A stretch of 64,000 bases of DNA from Vicinamibacterales bacterium. Its GTDB lineage: Bacteria > Acidobacteriota > Vicinamibacteria > Vicinamibacterales > UBA8438. The stretch covers positions 62,001 through 126,000 of the forward strand of contig CATQHX010000010.1 of assembly GCA_958296065.1 (NCBI GenBank), read 5' to 3'. This document shows, in pieces, positions 20,289-30,594 of the stretch. A model generated the notes under the pieces. It saw only the letters and a list, made by a program, of their open reading frames with translations. It had not been told where the DNA came from and made no database searches. How positions within the stretch are numbered: position 1 is the stretch's first letter; the number at the start of each line of letters is the position of its first letter. The position numbers and the translations under genes are program-made.

Positions 20289-20322
20289 GTAGGAGTCGGA
20301 GGCGCGGACCTCCGGCTCCTAC
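20289..20322 (+). terminator. Strong 14-bp hairpin between porin and glnD
   Basis: GTAGGAGTCGGAGG (20289-20302) pairs with CCTCCGGCTCCTAC (20309-20322), with one G-T wobble, around a CGCGGA loop. An unpaired copy of the 5' arm, AGGAGCCGGAGG, sits at the porin stop codon (20227-20238) and could compete with it. There is only a CTTT downstream, so termination may be factor-dependent. It lies 134 bases before the glnD start. Confidence 0.5.
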
Positions 20323-20455
20323 TGCTTTCGCCGTGCGCCTGATAAGATACGCCGGTTGGGCCACTCCCAGCAGGCCGGAACAAGCGGGCCGGGTGCGAGA
20401 ACATGCTCGGTTCGCTCCGCGTCGAGGGTTTGCGTATCAGCTCGCCGAGACCGTG

Positions 20456-23038
20456 ATGCCTCACACCGACCATGCGCCCTCGCCCACCGCCAAGGAGTCG
20501 CGCGGCGATTTGTCCGGACTGTCCGCTCGCCTGGCCGAGGCCCGCGAGCAACTGCGCGCCGCTGCGGAACGCGCTTGTGCGGGGGTCCGCACCCTGCGGC
20601 GCTACTCGACTCGCATGGACGGCATCCTGAAAGACATCTATCAGGCCGCCCACGAGCTTACGGACAAGCCGACCGCGCTGATCCCGCTAGGCGGTTACGG
20701 ACGCCGTCACCTTTGCCGGCACTCGGACATAGACCTGCTGATTGTCGTCGACGGCATGATCGGCGCACCGGAAGAACGGTTTCTGCGGGCAATCCTGCAT
20801 CCGCTCTGGGATCTCGGACTGGAGGTCGGGCACCAGGTGCGTCAGCTCTCCGAGTTCGCCGAGCCCGAAAGCGACAATCCGGAGTACCTGGCCGCGCTGT
20901 TGGACGCACGCTTTCTCGTCGGCGACCGCAGTGTGTTCGAACGCTCGGTGCAGACCTGCCTGGCCGCCGAGTCGCCCTGGCGTGCACCGATGCGGGCAGC
21001 GCTCGTCGATTTGGCCCGCCAACGCCACGGGCAATTCAACCACACGGTGTTTCAGCTCGAGCCGGACATCAAGGACGCTCCCGGCGGACTGCGCGACGCA
21101 ACGGCCATCCGGTTGCTGGCAGAAATGGCGCGCGGTGCGCCGGGCGAGCCGTACATGGACGTGGGACGCCTGGACGAAGCCGAGGACTTCATGTTGCGGG
21201 TCCGCTCGATCCTGCACTTGGAGCGCGGGCACAACGTCAACGTGCTGGCGCACGGGATGCAGGAGGTCGTAGCCCGGCGCTTCGGCTCGCCGGGCGAGCA
21301 GAAACGACGCCAGGTCGAACTGCTGATGAGCACCTACTACCACCACGCGCGGCGCATCGACCGCTCGATGGCAACGGTGCTCAAGTCATCGCAGGCACCG
21401 CCGGACAGGAACCAGACTGTCACCCGGGCAGGTGAGGACCTCGAGCTCGCCTGGGACGGCGTCCGGTTCGTCGACGGCACGCTCGCCTCGCTCCAGCCGC
21501 ACAGTTGGCTGCGTCCCTTCGAAGCCGCCCTGGAACAGGACGAGGATGTCTCCGAGCAGGTGCTCACGTGCATCGAGCGCCATGGCGAGCGCTACGCGCC
21601 GGAGAGCTTCTTTCCTACCGAGGAGGAACGTGACCGGCTGCTGCGGGTGCTGAGCCCGCGTCCGGGTCTGTACGACCGGCTTTCCGACATGCACGGGCGC
21701 GGCCTGCTCGGCAGGATGTTCCCCGAGTTTCAGAGGGTCTACTGTCTCGTCGTGCGCGACTTCTACCACAAGTACACCGTCGACGAGCACACGCTGCGCA
21801 CCATCCGCAACGTGGAAGCACTGTGCACGCCCCGCACGGACAGCCGCAAGCGCTTCGGCGGCATCCTGCGCGAGCTGGAGCAGCCCGAGCTGCTGGTACT
21901 GGCGCTTCTCTTTCACGATGTCGGCAAGTGGACCAACAAGAACCACGCTGAAGAAGGGGTCCGCATGGCCATCGGGGCCCTGCGCCGTATCAAGCTTCCC
22001 GAGAAGGCAATCGCCACGGTGGAGTTTCTTATCCGGCACCACCTGCAGATGCCCGTGCTGGCCTTCCGACGGGACGTGGAGGATCCGAAGACGGCGACGC
22101 AGTTCGCCAGGCTCGTCGGTACCGAGGAACGGCTCAAGCTGCTGTGTCTGCTGACCCTTGCCGACGTCGACGCCGTCAGCCCCGGTGTCATGACACCGTG
22201 GAAGGAAGAGATGCTGTGGCGTCTCTACGTCGACACCTACAACCGGCTCACGCTGGGCTACAGCGACGACTCCATCGATGACGCGGGTGCCGTCCGGGAG
22301 GAATTGAGCTCCCAGCGCCCACCCGACGTTTCACAGGACGATCTCGACGCGTTCATAGAAGGGCTGCCGCAGCGCTACCTGCGCATGGTCGAACGCCAGC
22401 GAGTCTACGAGCACGTCCGACTCGCGCGCGGCCTGCAACCCAAGGAGGTAAGGTCGCTGCTCGAGCAGAAGGACGCAGCTTGGGAACTCAGCACGATCGC
22501 GCCAGACCAGCCCGGCCTGTTCGCCAACGTGTGCGGGGTCCTGTCCTACTTCGGCATGAACATCCTGCGCGGTCAGGCGATGACCAACCGGCACGGGCTC
22601 GTCATCGACATCTTCCAGTTCGCGGACCAGGAGGAATTCCTGCGCCTGAACCGGGTGGCGCGCGACGAGCTCACGGCGCTCCTCGAGGACGTGATTTCCG
22701 GACGAGTGGATATCGCGGACAAGCTGCGCGGACGCTGGGGCTCGCGGTCGACCAGCGACACCCCGCAACGGACCCGACCGACCGTGCGCTTCAACAACCA
22801 CTACTCCCGGCGGTTCACGGTCCTCGAGGTGGTGGCCGCGAACGCGTGGGGTCTGCTCTATCGTCTCAGCCGCACCCTTTCCGCTCACGGCTGCGACATC
22901 GACCTGGTGCTGATCTCTACCGAGGGCGCGCTGGCCATAGACGTCATTCACCTTACGAAGGACCGCGCCAAGCTGTCGGACGCGGATCAGCAAGCGATGA
23001 AGCACGAGCTGCAGCAGACGCTCGCCACGAATCCGTGA
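20456..23038 (+). CDS. glnD: [Protein-PII] uridylyltransferase/uridylyl-removing enzyme
   Basis: The 860-residue protein has the complete GlnD order: nucleotidyltransferase domain with 'GGYGRRHLCRHSDIDLLI' (residues 79-96), PII-uridylyltransferase helical domain, HD hydrolase domain ('LLFHDVGKW', His487-Asp488) and two C-terminal ACT domains ('APDQPGLFANVCGVLSYFGM' about residue 680 and 'NAWGLLYRLSRTLSAHGCDI' about residue 800). It uridylylates P-II when glutamine is low and removes UMP when glutamine binds. The start at ATG 20456 fits the usual length. The second P-II gene follows after 17 bases. Confidence 0.96.
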   Translation: MPHTDHAPSPTAKESRGDLSGLSARLAEAREQLRAAAERACAGVRTLRRYSTRMDGILKDIYQAAHELTDKPTALIPLGGYGRRHLCRHSDIDLLIVVDGMIGAPEERFLRAILHPLWDLGLEVGHQVRQLSEFAEPESDNPEYLAALLDARFLVGDRSVFERSVQTCLAAESPWRAPMRAALVDLARQRHGQFNHTVFQLEPDIKDAPGGLRDATAIRLLAEMARGAPGEPYMDVGRLDEAEDFMLRVRSILHLERGHNVNVLAHGMQEVVARRFGSPGEQKRRQVELLMSTYYHHARRIDRSMATVLKSSQAPPDRNQTVTRAGEDLELAWDGVRFVDGTLASLQPHSWLRPFEAALEQDEDVSEQVLTCIERHGERYAPESFFPTEEERDRLLRVLSPRPGLYDRLSDMHGRGLLGRMFPEFQRVYCLVVRDFYHKYTVDEHTLRTIRNVEALCTPRTDSRKRFGGILRELEQPELLVLALLFHDVGKWTNKNHAEEGVRMAIGALRRIKLPEKAIATVEFLIRHHLQMPVLAFRRDVEDPKTATQFARLVGTEERLKLLCLLTLADVDAVSPGVMTPWKEEMLWRLYVDTYNRLTLGYSDDSIDDAGAVREELSSQRPPDVSQDDLDAFIEGLPQRYLRMVERQRVYEHVRLARGLQPKEVRSLLEQKDAAWELSTIAPDQPGLFANVCGVLSYFGMNILRGQAMTNRHGLVIDIFQFADQEEFLRLNRVARDELTALLEDVISGRVDIADKLRGRWGSRSTSDTPQRTRPTVRFNNHYSRRFTVLEVVAANAWGLLYRLSRTLSAHGCDIDLVLISTEGALAIDVIHLTKDRAKLSDADQQAMKHELQQTLATNP

Positions 23039-23055
23039 CCCGCAAGCAAGCCGCC

Positions 23056-23388
23056 ATGAAGATGATCGAAGCCATCGTTCGACCCAATCGGGTCGACGCC
23101 ATCAAGGACGCGCTGTCCAAGCAGGACATCTCGGGAATCACCGTCAGCGAGGTGCGCGGTCACGGCCGCCAGCGCGGTCACACGACCGTATATCGGGGCC
23201 GGGAATACGACATCAGCCTGCTGCCCAAGGCCAAGATCGAGGTCGTGGTGGCCGACGACATGGTCGATACGGCGATAGACGCGATCATGGATGCGGCGCG
23301 CACAGGCGAAATCGGCGACGGACGGGTCTTTGTGCTGCCGGTAGAGCAGAGCCGGATTATTCGGACGGGCGAGCGGGACGTCGTGTAA
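23056..23388 (+). CDS. glnB: Second P-II nitrogen regulatory protein (GlnB)
   Basis: The 110-residue P-II protein shows 'MKMIEAIVRPNRVDAIKDAL', 'TVSEVRGHGRQRGHTTVYRG', T-loop Tyr51 in 'REYDISLLPKAKIE', and 'GEIGDGRVFVLPVE'. It differs from the amtB-linked copy in the T-loop (DISLLPK against SVDFVPK), as expected for a paralogue with other targets. Lying between glnD and glnA, it is most likely the GlnB that relays uridylylation state to GlnE. The ATG is very close to the glnD stop, suggesting translational coupling. Confidence 0.95.
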   Translation: MKMIEAIVRPNRVDAIKDALSKQDISGITVSEVRGHGRQRGHTTVYRGREYDISLLPKAKIEVVVADDMVDTAIDAIMDAARTGEIGDGRVFVLPVEQSRIIRTGERDVV

Positions 23389-23463
23389 CGGGCGGGCCGT
23401 GCCCGCAACGGCTCGGCGTCTCGCGCAGGGTAGGCACCATTTCGCAGAACGAGAGGTAACCGA

Positions 23464-24900
23464 ATGACAGCGAACGACGTGATGGCAAAGATCAAGGATG
23501 AGGGAATCCGGGTCGTCGACCTGCGCTTCGTCGACCTGCCCGGGCTGTGGCAGCACTTCACCGTGTCGGCGAAGGAGTTCTCCGCGGACGTCTTCGAGGA
23601 GGGCATCGGGTTCGACGGATCGAGCATCCGCGGATTCCAGCAGATCCAGGAGAGCGACATGCTGCTGTTCCCGGATCCGTCGACCGCGTTCGTCGATCCG
23701 TTCGCAGCCGAGACTACGCTCTGTCTCATCTGCAACATCAAGGATCCGATCACCGGCGAGTCCTACACGCGGGACCCGCGCCACATCGCCCAGAAGGCCG
23801 AGGCGTACCTGAAGTCGACCGGCATCGGCGACACCGCCTACTTCGGTCCCGAGCCCGAGTTCTTCATCTTCGACGACATCCGCTTCGGGCAGACCTACAA
23901 CGAGGGCTATTACCACATCGACGCGGGTGAGGGTTTCTGGAACGCCGGCCGCGCGGAGAACCCGGACGCCGCCGGCAACTCGCGCAACCTCGGCTACAAG
24001 CCGCGGTACAAGGAAGGCTACTTCCCGGTGCCGCCCATGGACAGCCACCAGGACCTGCGCACCGAGATGCTGCTCACCCTCGAGGAGGTCGGCGTCGACA
24101 TCGAGGTCCATCACCACGAGGTGGGCACGGCGGGCCAGGCCGAGATCGACATGCGCTTCGACTCGCTGGTCAGCATGGGCGACAAGCTGCTGAAGTACAA
24201 GTACTGCGTCAAGAACGTGGCGCGGCGCCACGGCAAGACGGTGACGCTCATGCCGAAGCCCATCTTCCAGGACAACGGGTCCGGCATGCACGTGCACCAG
24301 AGCGTCTGGAAGGACGGCCGGAACCAGTTCTTCGAGGCCGGCACCTACGGCGACCTCAGCGACGCGGCGCTCCACTACATCGGCGGCATCCTCAAGCACG
24401 CTCCGGCACTGCTCGCCCTGACCAACCCGACCACCAACTCCTACCGCCGGCTGGTTCCGGGCTACGAGGCGCCGATCAACCTGATCTACTCGATGCGCAA
24501 CCGCAGCGCCGCGGTCCGCATCCCGGTCTACTCGAGCAGCGAGAAGGCGAAACGCATCGAGACCCGCTTCCCCGACCCGACGTGCAACGGCTACATCGCG
24601 TTCAGCGCTCTGCTGATGGCGGGCCTCGACGGCATCCAGAACAAGATCACGCCGCCGGGACCGCTCGACAAGGACCTGTACGATCTTCCGCCGGAGGAGA
24701 AGGCCCAGATCGACAGCACGCCGGCCGACCTGGCCGAAGCGCTCGACGCCCTGGAGAACGACCACGAGTTCCTGCTCAAGGGCGACGTCTTCACGAAGGA
24801 CGTGGTCGAGACCTGGCTCTCCTACAAGCGGGAGAACGAGATCGACGCGATCCGCCTGCGGCCGCATCCGTGGGAGTTCGCGCTCTACTTCGACATCTAG
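23464..24900 (+). CDS. glnA: Glutamine synthetase type I
   Basis: The 478-residue length is typical of GSI-beta. Motifs are '[13 protein letters not shown]' (about residues 47-59), '[11 protein letters not shown]', '[10 protein letters not shown]', the ATP/glutamate-site '[10 protein letters not shown]' and 'NRSAAVRIP', and the adenylylation site Tyr406 in '[10 protein letters not shown]'. It forms glutamine from glutamate, ammonium and ATP. The presence of Tyr406 together with glnE downstream shows classic control by reversible adenylylation. GAGAGGTAACCG before the ATG provides a ribosome site. It probably has its own promoter in the 75 bases after glnB. Confidence 0.97.
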   Translation: MTANDVMAKIKDEGIRVVDLRFVDLPGLWQHFTVSAKEFSADVFEEGIGFDGSSIRGFQQIQESDMLLFPDPSTAFVDPFAAETTLCLICNIKDPITGESYTRDPRHIAQKAEAYLKSTGIGDTAYFGPEPEFFIFDDIRFGQTYNEGYYHIDAGEGFWNAGRAENPDAAGNSRNLGYKPRYKEGYFPVPPMDSHQDLRTEMLLTLEEVGVDIEVHHHEVGTAGQAEIDMRFDSLVSMGDKLLKYKYCVKNVARRHGKTVTLMPKPIFQDNGSGMHVHQSVWKDGRNQFFEAGTYGDLSDAALHYIGGILKHAPALLALTNPTTNSYRRLVPGYEAPINLIYSMRNRSAAVRIPVYSSSEKAKRIETRFPDPTCNGYIAFSALLMAGLDGIQNKITPPGPLDKDLYDLPPEEKAQIDSTPADLAEALDALENDHEFLLKGDVFTKDVVETWLSYKRENEIDAIRLRPHPWEFALYFDI

Positions 24901-24927
24901 CCAACTCCCGGTTTCCGGGTTCGCGTT

Positions 24928-24967
24928 CGGCGGGACTCCGGCGCTTGCGCGCGCCTGGGTCCCGCCG
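24928..24967 (+). terminator. Hairpin after glnA
   Basis: CGGCGGGAC (24928-24936) pairs perfectly with GTCCCGCCG (24959-24967) around a 22-base GC-rich loop. A smaller CCCGG-TTT-CCGGG hairpin precedes it at 24907-24919. There is no T-run, so factor-dependent termination or 3'-end protection between glnA and glnE is the likely role. Confidence 0.4.
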
Positions 24968-25135
24968 GCGCTCTTCCTTCCGCTTCCCCACCAGTCCCCC
25001 GTGAGGGCGTCGGAGGCATGGCCCGCGCGCCGCATCGCCGCCGCTATTGTCCGGCCCTGACCGCGACGGCGAGATCGGTCGGCGGTATGATTCCGCAATG
25101 CCCCGCCGCGAGCCCCGGCACGGAGCCCGGTCGAC

Positions 25136-28100
25136 ATGGACACCCTGACACCGCGCGACATATTTCTGGGGAGGGAGCTCTCGGCGGAAACCGCGGCCCG
25201 CTTCCTCGAACGCTTCGGCCCGCGCGACGGCGAGGCGGCCGACAAGAACCTGCAGCAGCTCGCCGACGAATTGCCCAGCCGGCTGGCGCTGGGCGAGCTG
25301 GCCCCCACGCTGTTCGACATCCTCTCGACGACGCCGGATCCTGACGCCGCGCTCGTCGGCTTCTGCCGCTACGTCGGCACGCGAACGCCCAGGGCCGCGT
25401 TCGTTCGCGAGCTGACTGCCGATCCCCGACTGCTCGACATCCTGATGCAGATCGTCGGGACCTCTCCCTTCCTGAGCGAGATTCTGATCCGCAATCCCGA
25501 GTACCTCTACTGGCTACGGCAGCGGCTGGACGCCGCGCCCCCCGACCGCCTCGACTACGAGACCGAGCTGGACCGGCTGGTGGACAACGCTCAGACCGTC
25601 GAGCAGCAGGTGAACGTGCTGAAGCGCTTTCAGCGGCGGGAGATGCTGCGCGTGGCGGCGCGCGATCTCTTCGGGATGCTGAACCGGGAGTCGTTGACGA
25701 CCACCACCACCCAGTTGTCCAACCTGGCCGACACGATTGTCGACCGCACACTGCGCATCGCCGCGGCGGAGGCCACGGCGAAGCAGGGTCCGATCCCGGG
25801 GCGGTTCGCGGTCATCGGCATGGGCAAGCTCGGGGGCGGCGACCTGAACTACAGCTCCGACATCGACCTCATCTACGTCTACGACGCCTCCGCCGAGGAG
25901 GCCGGCGCGGCCCACGGACGCTACCAGAAGCTCGGGCGGCGGCTCACCAGCCTGCTGGCCAACCATACCGCCGAGGGCTACCTCTACCGCGTCGACATGC
26001 GGCTACGGCCGATGGGCGGCGGCGGCAACCTCGTCTACTCGCTGAAGCAATCGGCGCAGTACTACGAGAGCCTCGGAGAGACGTTCGAGCGGTTCGCGAT
26101 GCTGAAGGCGCGGCCGATCGCCGGCGACCTGGAGCTTGGCCGGCGGTTCGTCGACATGGTCACGCCGTTCGTCTACCGCAAGTACCTCGATCACGCCGCC
26201 ATCGAGGAGCTCGCCCGCTACAAGGCCCGGGCGGACCGGGAGCATGCGCGTCACGGCGACCTCGACCTCAACATCAAGGAGGGCCGCGGCGGCATCCGCG
26301 AGGTGGAGCTGTTCGCGCAGGTGTTCCAGTTGATCTACGGCGGCGACCAGCCGGCGCTGCGGACGGGACACACGCTGACCGCCCTCGACCAGCTCGGCGC
26401 CCACGACTTCATCGAGCCGGAGGTACAAGGGGATCTGTCGACCGCCTACATCTTTCTGCGGAACATCGAGCACGGGCTCCAGGCGGCCGAGGGCCAGCAG
26501 ACGCACAGCCTCTCGGCCAGCGCGCGGGGCCTGCGGGCACTGGCGCGGCAGCTCGGATTCGACGAGATCGAGACGCTCACCGCCGTGCTCGACCGCCATC
26601 GGGATCGGGTGCACGCCGTCTACGCCAACCTCTTCCACGGCGAAACGGGCGAGGAAGGGCTGGCCGGGCGCGAGGTGTTCCGCCTGCTGGCCGGCGAAAT
26701 CGATGACGACCAGGGGCGGACGCGCCTCGCGGAGGCCGGCATCGAGAACCCCGATGGGGCGCTGCAGGCAATCAAGGCGCTGGACGCGGCGCCATCGCAG
26801 GGCCGGTCATCCTCTCGCAACCTCCTGGCGAACCTGCTGGCGTCGATCCTCGCGAGCGAGACGCCGCTGTACGCGCCGGGACAGGTTCTGATCCGCCTCG
26901 AGAAGGTCGTCGCCCGGGGGGGGGCGCCGGCCGCGCTGTATCGCACGCTGCTCGAGGACGACGCGCTCCGGAGCCGGCTGTTGATCGGCCTCGACGCCGG
27001 CGACCTGTTCGCCGCGCGGCTCGCCGCGTACCCGGAGCTGCTCGACTTCCTGCCGGTAGTGAACCTGGACCCGGATGCGTTTCGCACGGCGGTGACGGCC
27101 GCCTTCGACGAAGTCGTCGCGAACGGTCCGGACCTCGCGTCGCGCCTCGATCCCTTCCGCCGCATCAAGGCGATCGAAGAGTTCAAGGTGCTCGCCGAGT
27201 GGCTGACCGGCCGCCGCCTCCCACCGCTGAACGACAAGCTGTCGCTCGTCGCCGACTGCGCCATCGCGGCCGCCGCGCGCGCGGTGGCGCGCGACCACCC
27301 TCCTGCGCCGGACGCGTCGGACCCGGACGCCGGCTGGACCGTCTTCGCCCTCGGCAAGCTCGGCAGCCGCGAGTTGACCGTGCACTCCGACCTCGACCTG
27401 GTCTTCGTCTACGCGGGCGAGACCACCGACGCCGCCCGGTTCCAGAGCCACCAGAAGTTCGTGCGGGCCATCTACGACCTGCTCTCCAAGCGGACGGCGG
27501 CCGGAGCGGCCTACGAGATCGATACGCGGCTGCGCCCCGAGGGCAAGATGGGGGCGCTGGCGATTCCGTTCCCCGCGTTCCAGCGCTACTTGCGCGAACG
27601 GGCGGAGACCTGGGAGCGCATGGCCTGGACGCGCTGCCGCCCGGTCGGCGGTGACGCGGCGCTCGCCGCGCAGGTCCGCGAGACCGTCGACGGCTTCGTC
27701 TACGGACCCTGGGCAGCCGACATCCCCGGCTATGCCCGGCACGTCCGCTCCCGCATCGAACGCGAGCTCGCCCGGGAGGCGGCCGGCGACCACCTGGACC
27801 TGAAGCGCGGCCGCGGCGGCCTCGCCGATATCGACTTCCTGCTACAGGTGCTGCAGATTCGGGAGGGACCCACCAACCCCGGGTTCCGCGTCGCCGGCAC
27901 CCGCTGGCTCCTCGCGACGTTGCCCGAGACCGACTTCCTGCGCCCGGTGGAGGCCGATACCCTTCGCGACGCCTACTGGTTCCTCCGCGAGCTGGAGACC
28001 GTGCTGCGCATCCACACCGACACCGGCGGCGGGGCTATCTCCACCGATCCGACCCAGTTGGAACCGCTGGCGCGACGGCTGCGGGAGCCGATGTCAGGCG

Positions 28101-28192
28101 AAGACCTGCTGGCCCGTTACCGCGAGTTCACCGACCGGGTGCGGGCGATCTACGACGCGGGGATGGAGCGGCTGGACCGCGCTTCCGCGTAG
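25136..28192 (+). CDS. glnE: Glutamine synthetase adenylyltransferase / adenylyl-removing enzyme
   Basis: The 1018-residue protein has the two-nucleotidyltransferase architecture of GlnE: an N-terminal adenylyl-removing domain with 'GMGKLGGGDLNYSSDIDLIY' (from residue 228) and a C-terminal adenylyl-transfer domain with 'ALGKLGSRELTVHSDLDLVF' (from about residue 738), each followed by 'DMRLRP' or 'DTRLRPEGKMG' and the helical 'KEGRGGIREVELF' / 'KRGRGGLADIDFL' segments. It adds or removes AMP at Tyr406 of the glutamine synthetase encoded just upstream, directed by P-II and glutamine. The gene is complete. Confidence 0.96.
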   Translation: MDTLTPRDIFLGRELSAETAARFLERFGPRDGEAADKNLQQLADELPSRLALGELAPTLFDILSTTPDPDAALVGFCRYVGTRTPRAAFVRELTADPRLLDILMQIVGTSPFLSEILIRNPEYLYWLRQRLDAAPPDRLDYETELDRLVDNAQTVEQQVNVLKRFQRREMLRVAARDLFGMLNRESLTTTTTQLSNLADTIVDRTLRIAAAEATAKQGPIPGRFAVIGMGKLGGGDLNYSSDIDLIYVYDASAEEAGAAHGRYQKLGRRLTSLLANHTAEGYLYRVDMRLRPMGGGGNLVYSLKQSAQYYESLGETFERFAMLKARPIAGDLELGRRFVDMVTPFVYRKYLDHAAIEELARYKARADREHARHGDLDLNIKEGRGGIREVELFAQVFQLIYGGDQPALRTGHTLTALDQLGAHDFIEPEVQGDLSTAYIFLRNIEHGLQAAEGQQTHSLSASARGLRALARQLGFDEIETLTAVLDRHRDRVHAVYANLFHGETGEEGLAGREVFRLLAGEIDDDQGRTRLAEAGIENPDGALQAIKALDAAPSQGRSSSRNLLANLLASILASETPLYAPGQVLIRLEKVVARGGAPAALYRTLLEDDALRSRLLIGLDAGDLFAARLAAYPELLDFLPVVNLDPDAFRTAVTAAFDEVVANGPDLASRLDPFRRIKAIEEFKVLAEWLTGRRLPPLNDKLSLVADCAIAAAARAVARDHPPAPDASDPDAGWTVFALGKLGSRELTVHSDLDLVFVYAGETTDAARFQSHQKFVRAIYDLLSKRTAAGAAYEIDTRLRPEGKMGALAIPFPAFQRYLRERAETWERMAWTRCRPVGGDAALAAQVRETVDGFVYGPWAADIPGYARHVRSRIERELAREAAGDHLDLKRGRGGLADIDFLLQVLQIREGPTNPGFRVAGTRWLLATLPETDFLRPVEADTLRDAYWFLRELETVLRIHTDTGGGAISTDPTQLEPLARRLREPMSGEDLLARYREFTDRVRAIYDAGMERLDRASA

Positions 28193-28205
28193 GTCGAACG
28201 CACCT

Positions 28206-29204
28206 CTACTGGTGACCCAGCACCGGGTGCGGAACGTAGGGCTCCTCGAGCCGCAGGCACTCGTCGTCCTGAAGCGCGACATCGAGAGCCGCGACCGCCT
28301 CGTCGAGCTGTTCGATTCTCGTAACACCGACGATCGGCGCGGTCAGGCCCGGCTGGCGGAAAATCCAGGCAAGGGCGATCTGGGCTGGCGTGACTCCGTG
28401 ACGGCGTGCGAGCTCGACGACCGCTTCGACGACGCGGAAGTCCGCATCGGCGTAGTAGAGAGACTGTGCGTACTCGTCGGTCTGCGCACGCAGCGTCTCC
28501 CCGCCCTTCTTCGCGTCGGCGCCGGCGGAACGGTCGCGGTTGCCCGCCAGGAATCCGCGCGCCAGCGGACTCCACGGGATGATCCCGATCCCCTCGGCCC
28601 GGCAGAGCGGGAGCATCTCGCGCTCCTCCTCGCGGTAGACGAGGTTGTAGTGGTTCTGCATCGACACGAAGCGCGCCCAGCCGTGGCGCTCCGAGACCCG
28701 GAGCATCTGCGCGAATTGCCACGCGAACATGCTCGACGCGCCGATGTAGCGCGCCTTGCCTGTCCGGACGATGTCGTTCAGCGCCTCGAGCGTCTCCTCG
28801 ATCGGGGTGTGCGGGTCGAAGCGATGGATCTGGTAGAGGTCGACGTAGTCGGTCCGGAGCCGCCGGAGCGAGGCGTCGATGGCGTCGAACAGGTGCTTGC
28901 GGGACAGGCCGCGGTCGTTGGGCCCGTCGCCCATGGGGAAGAACGCTTTCGTGGCGATGACCACCTGGTCGCGCGTCGTGAAGTCGTTCAGCGCGCGGCC
29001 CACGATCTCCTCGCTGACGCCCCGCGAGTACATGTCCGCGGTGTCGAAGAAGTTGATGCCCGCGTCGAGCGCGTGCCGGATGAACGGTCGGCTGGCTTCC
29101 TCGGGCAGGATCCAGGGGCGCCAGGCGGTCGACCCGAAGGTCATCGTGCCGAGGCAGAGGCGCGAGACGCGCAGGCCGGTCCGGCCCAAATTGACGTATT
29201 CCAT
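28206..29204 (-). CDS. Aldo/keto reductase
   Basis: The 332-residue TIM-barrel oxidoreductase starts 'MEYVNLGRTGLRVSRLCLGT' and shows the catalytic Asp/Tyr in 'GINFFDTADMYSRGVSEE', Lys in 'VIATKAFFPM', His in 'LYQIHRFDP' and the NADPH-binding end 'PIVGVTRIEQLDEAVAAL'. It resembles the YajO/potassium-channel-beta-like AKRs. The substrate is unknown. ATG 29204 is chosen because the family N-terminus begins there. It converges with glnE, with only 13 bases between the stop codons, and no terminator is visible. Confidence 0.92.
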   Translation of the reverse strand: MEYVNLGRTGLRVSRLCLGTMTFGSTAWRPWILPEEASRPFIRHALDAGINFFDTADMYSRGVSEEIVGRALNDFTTRDQVVIATKAFFPMGDGPNDRGLSRKHLFDAIDASLRRLRTDYVDLYQIHRFDPHTPIEETLEALNDIVRTGKARYIGASSMFAWQFAQMLRVSERHGWARFVSMQNHYNLVYREEEREMLPLCRAEGIGIIPWSPLARGFLAGNRDRSAGADAKKGGETLRAQTDEYAQSLYYADADFRVVEAVVELARRHGVTPAQIALAWIFRQPGLTAPIVGVTRIEQLDEAVAALDVALQDDECLRLEEPYVPHPVLGHQ

Positions 29205-29317
29205 GTCGGGCTCGTGATTCGCGCGGATCCGGGAGACCGTCCCGGACGCACTACGGCTTGGGCGGCATCGGCCGCCAGGGTCGGTCACCCCGCGCCGCTA
29301 CCGGGTCCCCCGCTCTA

Positions 29318-29551
29318 TCAGGGGACCGTGTGATAGTGACCGTGCACCGGATCCCACACCTGCCGCGAGCCGGAACCGCCGTCCGCGGTGAACGTGTAGA
29401 CGAGCACTCCCGCGATGGCCACCAGGACGGCGATGAGCGCGTAGGTGCCGAACCTGGATCCGTCCTCCTGCTTGAGGGCGCAGCACTGCTTGTACTTCCG
29501 CCCGCTGCCGCACGGACAGGGATCGTTGCGGCCTGCCTTCGCTGCTGCCAT
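29318..29551 (-). CDS. Small SEC-C motif membrane protein
   Basis: The 77-residue protein starts with a SEC-C zinc motif, '[18 protein letters not shown]' (residues 7-24), followed by one membrane helix '[19 protein letters not shown]' and a short tail with 'VHGHYHTV'. SEC-C motifs bind zinc and occur at the end of SecA; a free copy tethered to the membrane suggests a SecB-like or SecA-interacting adapter, but the role is not known. The start abuts the divergent amidohydrolase promoter region. Confidence 0.75.
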   Translation of the reverse strand: MAAAKAGRNDPCPCGSGRKYKQCCALKQEDGSRFGTYALIAVLVAIAGVLVYTFTADGGSGSRQVWDPVHGHYHTVP

Positions 29552-29649
29552 TGTTTCTGCTCCGCGGCCAGTATACTGCCCGACGGTCCGTGGCGGAACC
29601 CGGCGGTATCGACCTTCCGCGGCTTCCGTGGCGCTCCGGCGAGGACACC

Positions 29650-30594
29650 ATGACGGCATTCGATTCCGCGCGCCTCAACGACGCGCATTGCCACTTCTTC
29701 TCGGCGGGGTTCTTCGCCGCGCTCGCCCGCGATCCCGCGGCGCCGCGGGTGACCGACCCGGCCGTCGATCTGCCGGCGGCGCTCGGCTGGGACGCGCCGG
29801 GCGATCCCGCGCAGCTCGCCGACCGCTGGGTGGCGGAGCTCGACCGGCACGGCGTCGGCCGCGTGGCCATGATGGCCAGCGTCCCCGGCGACGAAACGTC
29901 CGTCGCCGCCGCGGTAGCGCGCCATCCATCCCGCTTTGCCGGACTGTTCATGGTTAATCCGACGGCGCCCGACGCGGAGGAGCGTGTCCGCAGCGGTTTC
30001 GGTGAGCACCGGCTGCGTTGCGCCTGCCTCTTTCCGGCGATGCACCACTTCGCCCTCGACGACGAGTGCGTCACGGCCGTCTTTCGCGCGGCCGCCGACC
30101 ACGGCTGCGCGGTCTTCGTCCACTGCGGGATGCTGTCGGTCGGCGTCCGCCGCAAGCTCGGTCTGCCGTCGCGCTTCGACGTCCGTCTCGGCGACCCCCT
30201 CGCGGTCGTACCCGCAGCGCTGGCGTTTCCCGGCGTGCCGGTCGTCGTACCGCACTTCGGCGCGGGCTTCCTGCGCGAAACGCTGATGGCCGCCGACCTC
30301 GCGGCGAACATCCACGTCGACACGTCGAGCTCGAACGGCTGGACGAAGTACATGCCCGGATTGAGCCTCGCCGACGTGTTCCGCCGGGCGCTGGCGGTGC
30401 TCGGCCCGGAACGCGTCCTGTTCGGATCGGACTCGTCGTTCTTTCCGCGAGGCTGGCAGGAACCGATTCACGAGGCGCAGTCCGCGATTCTCGACGAGAT
30501 CGGGATCGGCGGAGCCGAACGGGCTGCGATCTTCGCGGGCAACTTCGACCGCGTGTTCGGTCCCGCCGGAACTCCGTCGCCGCCTACCGATTGA
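29650..30594 (+). CDS. Amidohydrolase-2 family metal-dependent hydrolase
   Basis: The 314-residue protein has the amidohydrolase-2 TIM-barrel pattern: '[10 protein letters not shown]' at the N-terminus (HxH metal ligands), 'AVFVHCGML' (third ligand), '[13 protein letters not shown]' (fourth) and '[15 protein letters not shown]' with the catalytic Asp. The family includes decarboxylases and lactonases; the substrate is not evident. The start at ATG 29650 places the first metal motif near residue 11, as usual. It is divergent from the SEC-C gene and convergent with the quinone reductase. Confidence 0.85.
   Translation: MTAFDSARLNDAHCHFFSAGFFAALARDPAAPRVTDPAVDLPAALGWDAPGDPAQLADRWVAELDRHGVGRVAMMASVPGDETSVAAAVARHPSRFAGLFMVNPTAPDAEERVRSGFGEHRLRCACLFPAMHHFALDDECVTAVFRAAADHGCAVFVHCGMLSVGVRRKLGLPSRFDVRLGDPLAVVPAALAFPGVPVVVPHFGAGFLRETLMAADLAANIHVDTSSSNGWTKYMPGLSLADVFRRALAVLGPERVLFGSDSSFFPRGWQEPIHEAQSAILDEIGIGGAERAAIFAGNFDRVFGPAGTPSPPTD

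Noticed and set aside
20227-20345. Small tandem AGGAG-CGGAGG elements as a CRISPR-like repeat
   Set aside because: Only two direct copies and one inverted copy exist, without spacers of regular size; a hairpin explains them better.
23400-23463. Sigma54 promoter upstream of glnA (GGCAC...TCGCAG)
   Set aside because: The distance between GG and GC is one base short and the -12 element is poor, so the site is not convincing.
22987-25320. 777-codon minus-strand frame opposite glnB-glnA
   Set aside because: It runs antisense through three well-supported genes and shows no family signature, so it is a shadow frame.
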